Shown here: piece after piece, positions 22,384-26,497 of the stretch
Position numbering within the stretch: position 1 is the stretch's first letter
Layout: each line of letters begins with the position of its first letter
Source: Flavobacterium sp. UBA7680
GTDB lineage: Bacteria; Bacteroidota; Bacteroidia; Flavobacteriales; Flavobacteriaceae
Length of the DNA: 26,497 nt
Direction of reading: 5' to 3'
Assembly: GCF_002482975.1 (NCBI RefSeq)
Contig: NZ_DLHA01000023.1
Coordinates: 62,072 to 88,568, forward strand
Translations under genes and position numbers: made by a program
Notes under the pieces: model-generated
Told to the model about the DNA's origin: nothing
Databases searched by the model: none
Seen by the model: only the letters and a program-made list of their open reading frames with translations

Positions 22384-23800
22384 TTTTCTCAATTATTAGG
22401 TTGTATATCTCGATATATTCTTGGCAAACACTTTCCCAGGAATGGTCTGCTGACATTCCTCTTCGTAAAATGGTATTAAAATTTATTTTGTCATCGTACA
22501 ATTTAACTGCACGATTTATAGAATAACAAATATCTCCAACAGAAGCCTGATCGTGACAGATTCCGTTTCCTTCATCACCAAAATCAATAACAGTATCGCG
22601 CAAACCTCCTGTTCTCCTAACAATTGGAATTGTTCCGTAACGCATGGCATACATTTGGTTTAAACCGCAGGGCTCTACTCTTGAAGGCATTAAAATATAA
22701 TCTGAACCTGCGTAAATTAAATGCGCTAATTCTTCATTATAACCAATAAAAACATTGTAATTGCCTTTATAATCATTGCGCAATTGGGTTAATTGCGATT
22801 CAATTTCAGCATTTCCTGAACCTAGAATTAAAATATTGATTTCTTCAAAATGTTCTGATAATGCAAGCGCAGAAGCCTGAGGTAGTAAATCACCGCCTTT
22901 TTCTTCAAACAAACGCCCAATAAAACTAAACAATGGCTTTGTAGGATCTAAATCAAATTGATCGCACAATTTTTCTTTATTTTTCTGTTTTCCAATTTCA
23001 AAGTTTTCTATCGAATAATTCTCCGCAATCATTTGATCTTTTAATGGATTCCAGACTTCGATGTCAATTCCATTTAAAATTCCTTTAGATTTATTTCTAA
23101 CGGATTGAAACAAAGATTCTAAACCATTCGCACTATAATTGATTTCATTTAAATAGCTCGGAGAAACTGTAGTAACGGCGTTCGCACATTTTACAGCAAC
23201 TGCCAATGAATTAATTGAATTGCTCCACTCCAAAAATCCAACATGTTTTAAATCAAATTCTGGCAGATAATACAATTTATCAAAACCAAACCAGCCCTGA
23301 TATAAACCATTGTGGATTGTTATAACTGTTTTTACATCTTTCAATACTTCATATTTATAAGCAAATTGCAGCAGAAACGGAATTAATCCTGTATGATGAT
23401 CGTGACAGTTAATTATATCCGGAATTTTATTTCGGGCGATAATCCAGTCTAAAACCGCAATTTGAAAAGATAAGAAACGTTCAATATCATCTTCATAACC
23501 ATATACATTCGGACGATTAAATAATTCATTAATTTCAATGAGATATAATTCGTAGCCTAATTTATCTGTGCTCTCTTTTAAAACACTAAAAGGGAAATTG
23601 AAATTTCCTAATTTAACTGTTCCCCAATGCACACAGTCAAAATTATTTTCATTTCTAAATTTTGTATCATAAGCCGGAACAACAACTATAACGTCATGCC
23701 CTGCGTTTTCCTGGTACTTGGGTAAAGCACCAACTACATCAGCCAAACCGCCGACTTTTGCCATTGGATAACATTCTGCACTAATATGAAATATCTCCAT
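22373..23800 (-). CDS. glgA: Glycogen synthase (ADP-glucose, GT5)
   Basis: GlgA transfers glucose from ADP-glucose to the end of an alpha-1,4-glucan. The ATG at 23800 is preferred, giving 475 residues starting MEIFHISAECYPMAKVGGLA; the frame could extend to a TTG at 23830, but the extra ten residues are not typical. The ADP-glucose-binding motif KVGGLADV starts at Lys15. The C-terminal Rossmann domain shows FIGRLFEEKGGDLL and the GT-B signature EPCGLNQMYAMRYGTIPIVRRTGGL. The length matches the bacterial family. It is the first gene of the glg operon, divergent from the alpha/beta hydrolase gene. Confidence 0.96.
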   Translation of the reverse strand: MEIFHISAECYPMAKVGGLADVVGALPKYQENAGHDVIVVVPAYDTKFRNENNFDCVHWGTVKLGNFNFPFSVLKESTDKLGYELYLIEINELFNRPNVYGYEDDIERFLSFQIAVLDWIIARNKIPDIINCHDHHTGLIPFLLQFAYKYEVLKDVKTVITIHNGLYQGWFGFDKLYYLPEFDLKHVGFLEWSNSINSLAVAVKCANAVTTVSPSYLNEINYSANGLESLFQSVRNKSKGILNGIDIEVWNPLKDQMIAENYSIENFEIGKQKNKEKLCDQFDLDPTKPLFSFIGRLFEEKGGDLLPQASALALSEHFEEINILILGSGNAEIESQLTQLRNDYKGNYNVFIGYNEELAHLIYAGSDYILMPSRVEPCGLNQMYAMRYGTIPIVRRTGGLRDTVIDFGDEGNGICHDQASVGDICYSINRAVKLYDDKINFNTILRRGMSADHSWESVCQEYIEIYNLIIEKNEI

Positions 23801-23919
23801 TTCAGAAATTAATTTGTGATTATTTTTCAAGAAACAATCATTAATATGCTATTTTTATCTTTTTTTTAAATTTAGCAAAAAAATAGGCAAAGTACTGCTT
23901 CAAAATCAGATTTATTGAA

Positions 23920-24786
23920 ATGGCAAAAAAGGCAATTAATCCTACTAAATCATTAAAAATTCCACAGATAATTATACTATCTGCCAAAATTTGCGCATTT
24001 GTATCCACTAAGTTAGCAACTAAATTTGCAGCGAGGTTATTTACAACGCCTATAAAACATAAGGTTCCCAAACGTGAACTTGAAATGGACAACAAAAGCA
24101 TTCAAAAAGTTGTTCACGTTTCTGCTATTAATAAAAATGTTGTGACTTATCAATATGGCCAAAGTGAGCGTAAAGTTTTACTTGTTCATGGTTGGTCAGG
24201 TAGAGGAACCCAGTTATTTAAAATAGCCGATGAACTTTTACAAAATGGTTTTTCTACAATAAGTTTTGATGCACCTGCACATGGAAAATCAGAAGGAAAA
24301 ACAACCATAATGTCTGAGTTTATAGCTTCTATTCTGGAAATTGAAAAAGAATTTGGTCCTTTTGAATTTGCAATTGGACATTCATTAGGCGGAATGTCGG
24401 CATTAAATGCAATTAAAGATGGTTTACAAGTAAACAAAGCTGTAATAATTGGAAGCGGGGATATTGTACAGGATATTTTAGATGATTTTACTTTTAAATT
24501 GAAACTTAAAAAGGAATTTAGCGATCGTTTAAGACTATTTTTTGAAGATAAATATCAATTAAAAATGGATGATTTTTCAGCCTATAAAGCTGCTCAAAAA
24601 ATCGAAATTCCTGTATTAGTAATTCATGATAATGATGATCCAGAAGTTCCTGTAAAAGCCGGAATTCATATTCATGAAAATCTTCAAAATGGAGCCTTAT
24701 TTTTAACCGATGGATTAGGCCACCGAAAAATACTTGGGAATCAAACTGTTATTAAAAAAACTTTAGAATTCATTAAAAATAGTTAA
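23920..24786 (+). CDS. Alpha/beta hydrolase
   Basis: This 288-residue protein of the alpha/beta hydrolase fold has a lysine-rich, somewhat hydrophobic N-terminus (about 15-45) that could be a membrane-associated helix. The core follows: VLLVHGWSGRG (86-96) with the oxyanion loop, FDAPAHGKS, then the nucleophile elbow GHSLGG with Ser155. The Asp and His of the triad are expected in LVIHDNDDPEVP and DGLGHRKIL. No substrate can be given; esterase or lipase activity is the default. It is divergent from glgA and followed after 45 bp by the endonuclease III gene, which may be cotranscribed. Confidence 0.85.
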   Translation: MAKKAINPTKSLKIPQIIILSAKICAFVSTKLATKFAARLFTTPIKHKVPKRELEMDNKSIQKVVHVSAINKNVVTYQYGQSERKVLLVHGWSGRGTQLFKIADELLQNGFSTISFDAPAHGKSEGKTTIMSEFIASILEIEKEFGPFEFAIGHSLGGMSALNAIKDGLQVNKAVIIGSGDIVQDILDDFTFKLKLKKEFSDRLRLFFEDKYQLKMDDFSAYKAAQKIEIPVLVIHDNDDPEVPVKAGIHIHENLQNGALFLTDGLGHRKILGNQTVIKKTLEFIKNS

Positions 24787-24831
24787 CTTTATATATAACT
24801 ATTTAAATATCAAATACTAAAGAAAAGTAAA

Positions 24832-25482
24832 ATGGATTTATTTGGAGAAACAATAGATTGGGAAACTGAATTAAAGCCCATTTTAAAAAAGTATAAAGGC
24901 AAAAAACATCCTTTGGATTATCAAAACACTTACCAACTTTTGGTTATGGTTGTTTTATCAGCTCAGGATTCTGATGCCAATATTAATAATATTGCTCCAG
25001 CTTTGTTTGAAAAATTTCCAACTCTTACAAGTTTATCAAAAACTGATTTCGAAACTTTTATTCCTTATATAAGTAAGGTACGAAATCATGCAACCAAAGC
25101 CAACTGGCTCTTGGAAATTGCAAAAACAATTCAAAATGATAAAGATATTCCTTTAACAATGTCTGAATTAACTGCTTTGAAAGGCATTGGAAGAAAATCT
25201 GCAAATGTAATTTTAAGAGAAACCAATAAACCTGCAGAAGGAATTATTGCCGATTTACACGTAATAAGAGTTGCTCCCAGAATTGGCATAATAAAAGAAG
25301 CCAAAGACGGAAATAAAGCAGAAAAAGACTTGATGGAAGTTTTACCAAAAACTATATGGTCAGAAATTGGAATGGCGATTTCCTTTTTAGGCCGTGAAAT
25401 CTGCAGACCAAAGCCTAAATGTGAAGAATGCATTTTAACAGATATCTGTTTGTATTACAACACTGTAGTTCTTAAGAATTAG
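24832..25482 (+). CDS. nth: Endonuclease III (DNA glycosylase / AP lyase)
   Basis: Endonuclease III removes oxidised pyrimidines and cuts at the abasic site in base-excision repair. The 216-residue product has the helix-hairpin-helix ALKGIGRKSANVILRE with the catalytic lysine Lys122, and the catalytic aspartate Asp141 in IIADLHVIRVAPR. The [4Fe-4S] loop has Cys191, Cys197, Cys200 and Cys206. The first two cysteines are five residues apart, whereas in E. coli Nth six residues separate them. The substitution DLH for DTH beside the aspartate also departs from E. coli. Its stop codon is one base from the stop of the convergent gene. Confidence 0.92.
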   Translation: MDLFGETIDWETELKPILKKYKGKKHPLDYQNTYQLLVMVVLSAQDSDANINNIAPALFEKFPTLTSLSKTDFETFIPYISKVRNHATKANWLLEIAKTIQNDKDIPLTMSELTALKGIGRKSANVILRETNKPAEGIIADLHVIRVAPRIGIIKEAKDGNKAEKDLMEVLPKTIWSEIGMAISFLGREICRPKPKCEECILTDICLYYNTVVLKN

Positions 25483-25483
25483 A

Positions 25484-25918
25484 TTATTTTCTACGTGTAT
25501 CAATTAGGTAAATGATTTTCCACGAATCTTTTTCTTTAAACAATGTGAAAGTATTTACGCCAGTATGACTCAATTTATCGTTTAAATAAAACTCATACGG
25601 TGCCCAAACATGAGCCATAGTACCATCAATTTGAATATTATAACTCAAAATTTTCTCCTGAAATTTCATACTTGACGGAATTGTAGCAATAGATTTATAG
25701 AATTCACCTGCACTTTCATCCGATAATTTATTTCCCTTTACTGAACTCTCACTAATAGATTGCAAAATCATTTTATCTGCGCAAACGGTTTTTATTTTTA
25801 CGGAGTCTTTTTGATGGAATCCTTCAAAGAATATTTCAATAGCTTTTTGAACTTCCTGTTTCTGTGCATTAGATGATAATCCTAAAAGCAGAAAAAATAG
25901 AATAAAATAAACTCTCAT
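25484..25918 (-). CDS. Secreted NTF2-like protein (putative lumazine-binding type)
   Basis: This 144-residue protein starts with a signal peptide (MRVYFILFFLLLGLSSNAQ, cut after about residue 19). The mature part, about 125 residues, has the alpha+beta layout of the NTF2-like fold: helices near KQEVQKAIEIFFEGFHQKDS, then strands with MILQSI, MAHVWAPYEFYL and VNTFTLFKEKDSWKIIYLID, which is the usual closing motif of such proteins. Members are placed in families such as Lumazine_bd_2 or SnoaL-like; no reaction can be assigned. It is 14 bp downstream of the DUF1569 gene on the same strand, so the two are probably cotranscribed. Confidence 0.78.
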   Translation of the reverse strand: MRVYFILFFLLLGLSSNAQKQEVQKAIEIFFEGFHQKDSVKIKTVCADKMILQSISESSVKGNKLSDESAGEFYKSIATIPSSMKFQEKILSYNIQIDGTMAHVWAPYEFYLNDKLSHTGVNTFTLFKEKDSWKIIYLIDTRRK

Positions 25919-25932
25919 ATTATAATTTTAAA

Positions 25933-26385
25933 TTAAACGCCAAATTGAGATAAATGATGGTCTAAATGTTTCGCAAACATATTATTCCATTCTTTTGTAG
26001 TTAATTTACCTAAAGAAAGAGATTCTTTTCCCTGAAATTCAGTTTCTCCTAATTCCTGTGTTTTTAGAATATAGGAGATCAACCTACTTTTTTCCAGTTC
26101 AAAATCACGATCTCCAGCAATAATAAATTGTGGAGCTGTATGAATATTTCTCGCATAAGGCTTTTCGCTTACTATTGCATTTTTAGCTAGTAATTTAAGC
26201 ATCAATCTTATAAAAACATTTGGTTTGGCATGAATATTATCATAAACCATTTCATACGTTACATTACAATGCGCTAGCATCTGATCAACAGACATTTTAC
26301 CCCAAAGTGGTTGTGAATCTATTTTAAGCTCATTAATTCGGTTTATAAATTGATCACAATCTTCTGTCTGAAAAATATTTTGCAT
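25933..26385 (-). CDS. DinB-like DUF1569 protein
   Basis: This 150-residue cytoplasmic protein has the four-helix layout of the DinB/YfiT superfamily, DUF1569 type. A characteristic opening is PLWGKMSVDQMLAHCNVTYE, with His39 as a possible metal ligand, and the end is HLDHHLSQFGV, with His140, His143 and His144. DinB-like proteins often bind a divalent metal through three histidines and may act as thiol-dependent transferases, but no substrate is known for this group. It leads a two-gene unit with the NTF2-like gene. No clear promoter was found upstream. Confidence 0.8.
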   Translation of the reverse strand: MQNIFQTEDCDQFINRINELKIDSQPLWGKMSVDQMLAHCNVTYEMVYDNIHAKPNVFIRLMLKLLAKNAIVSEKPYARNIHTAPQFIIAGDRDFELEKSRLISYILKTQELGETEFQGKESLSLGKLTTKEWNNMFAKHLDHHLSQFGV

Positions 26386-26454
26386 AGTTTAATTATAAGG
26401 TAAAACATTAAAGTAAAAGTATAAAATTTACTATTAAAATTAGTTTTATGGCAA

Positions 26455-26491
26455 AAAAAAACTTCAATTAGCAAAGCCAATTGAAGTTTTT
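26455..26491. terminator. Rho-independent terminator at the right edge
   Basis: AAAACTTCAATT (26458-26469) pairs with AATTGAAGTTTT (26479-26490), with two inner GC pairs and a short AAA loop. It has A residues on the left and T residues on the right, so it works in both directions. No gene in the window ends here; it most likely serves a minus-strand gene that starts beyond the right edge. Confidence 0.75.
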
Positions 26492-26497
26492 AGTACT

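Noticed and set aside
22384..22392. TTG start of glgC nine bases upstream
   Set aside because: ATG at 22383 is in frame and gives the usual N-terminus; the TTG would deepen the overlap with glgA.
23801..23830. TTG start of glgA ten codons upstream
   Set aside because: The ATG at 23800 places KVGGLADV at residue 15, as in typical glycogen synthases.
23860..23875. TAAATTTA as a shared -7 element for glgA and the hydrolase
   Set aside because: It is self-complementary and near TAnnTTTG, but neither direction has a TTG at suitable distance, and such strings are frequent in this AT-rich gap.
23841..24101. Minus-strand frame of 86 codons opposite the alpha/beta hydrolase start
   Set aside because: It overlaps the 5' part of the hydrolase in antisense and has no recognisable feature; it also occupies the divergent promoter region.

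Overview
The window looks like chromosomal DNA of a Flavobacteriaceae bacterium, most likely Flavobacterium. Four things support this: low GC with lysine- and asparagine-rich proteins; a PorQ homologue of the Bacteroidota-specific type IX secretion system; start sites that mostly lack Shine-Dalgarno sequences; and upstream elements matching the Bacteroidota -33/-7 promoter (TTG, about 19 nt, TAnnTTTG). Dispersed palindromic repeats between genes also fit this group. No tRNA, rRNA, CRISPR array, transposase or phage gene was seen.

Layout. 1-1247 (minus) is the 5' part of rpsA, running off the left edge. 1248-1708 is the only gap over 300 bp; it holds the rpsA leader and promoter and three different palindromic elements. 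1709-3638 (minus) has an exported TPR/beta-propeller protein and a YcxB-like membrane protein. 3706-8209 (minus) has a nucleoside:H+ symporter, cmk, two tandem L,D-transpeptidase-like paralogues and porQ. 8387-10840 (minus) is lon. Divergent from lon, 11104-13976 (plus) is an ECF sigma / anti-sigma / two exported beta-repeat protein operon behind a candidate ECF-type promoter. 14163-16442 (minus) has a UMF1-type MFS permease and an M48 lipoprotein protease. 16530-23800 (minus) is the glycogen region glgA-glgC-glgB followed by a cytoplasmic GH31 alpha-glucosidase. 23920-25482 (plus) has an alpha/beta hydrolase and an endonuclease III. 25484-26385 (minus) has a secreted NTF2-like protein and a DinB-like DUF1569 protein.

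How the genes fit together. The glg genes form a storage module: GlgC makes ADP-glucose, GlgA extends the chain, GlgB branches it, and the GH31 enzyme may release glucose from oligomers. No phosphorylase or debranching gene is in view. The nucleoside symporter and CMP kinase make a plausible uptake-and-salvage pair. PorQ and the L,D-transpeptidases point to the cell envelope, as does the ECF operon, whose products are a sigma factor, a membrane-anchored regulator without a zinc motif, and two exported beta-solenoid-like proteins. Lon, a quality-control protease, is divergent from that operon.

The most unusual material is not a new defence or mobile system. It is (i) the ECF/beta-repeat operon, (ii) the duplicated L,D-transpeptidases, one with a changed catalytic motif, and (iii) several families of intergenic palindromes, two of which occur at two separate loci inside the window. 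Most of the remaining content is ordinary core genome.
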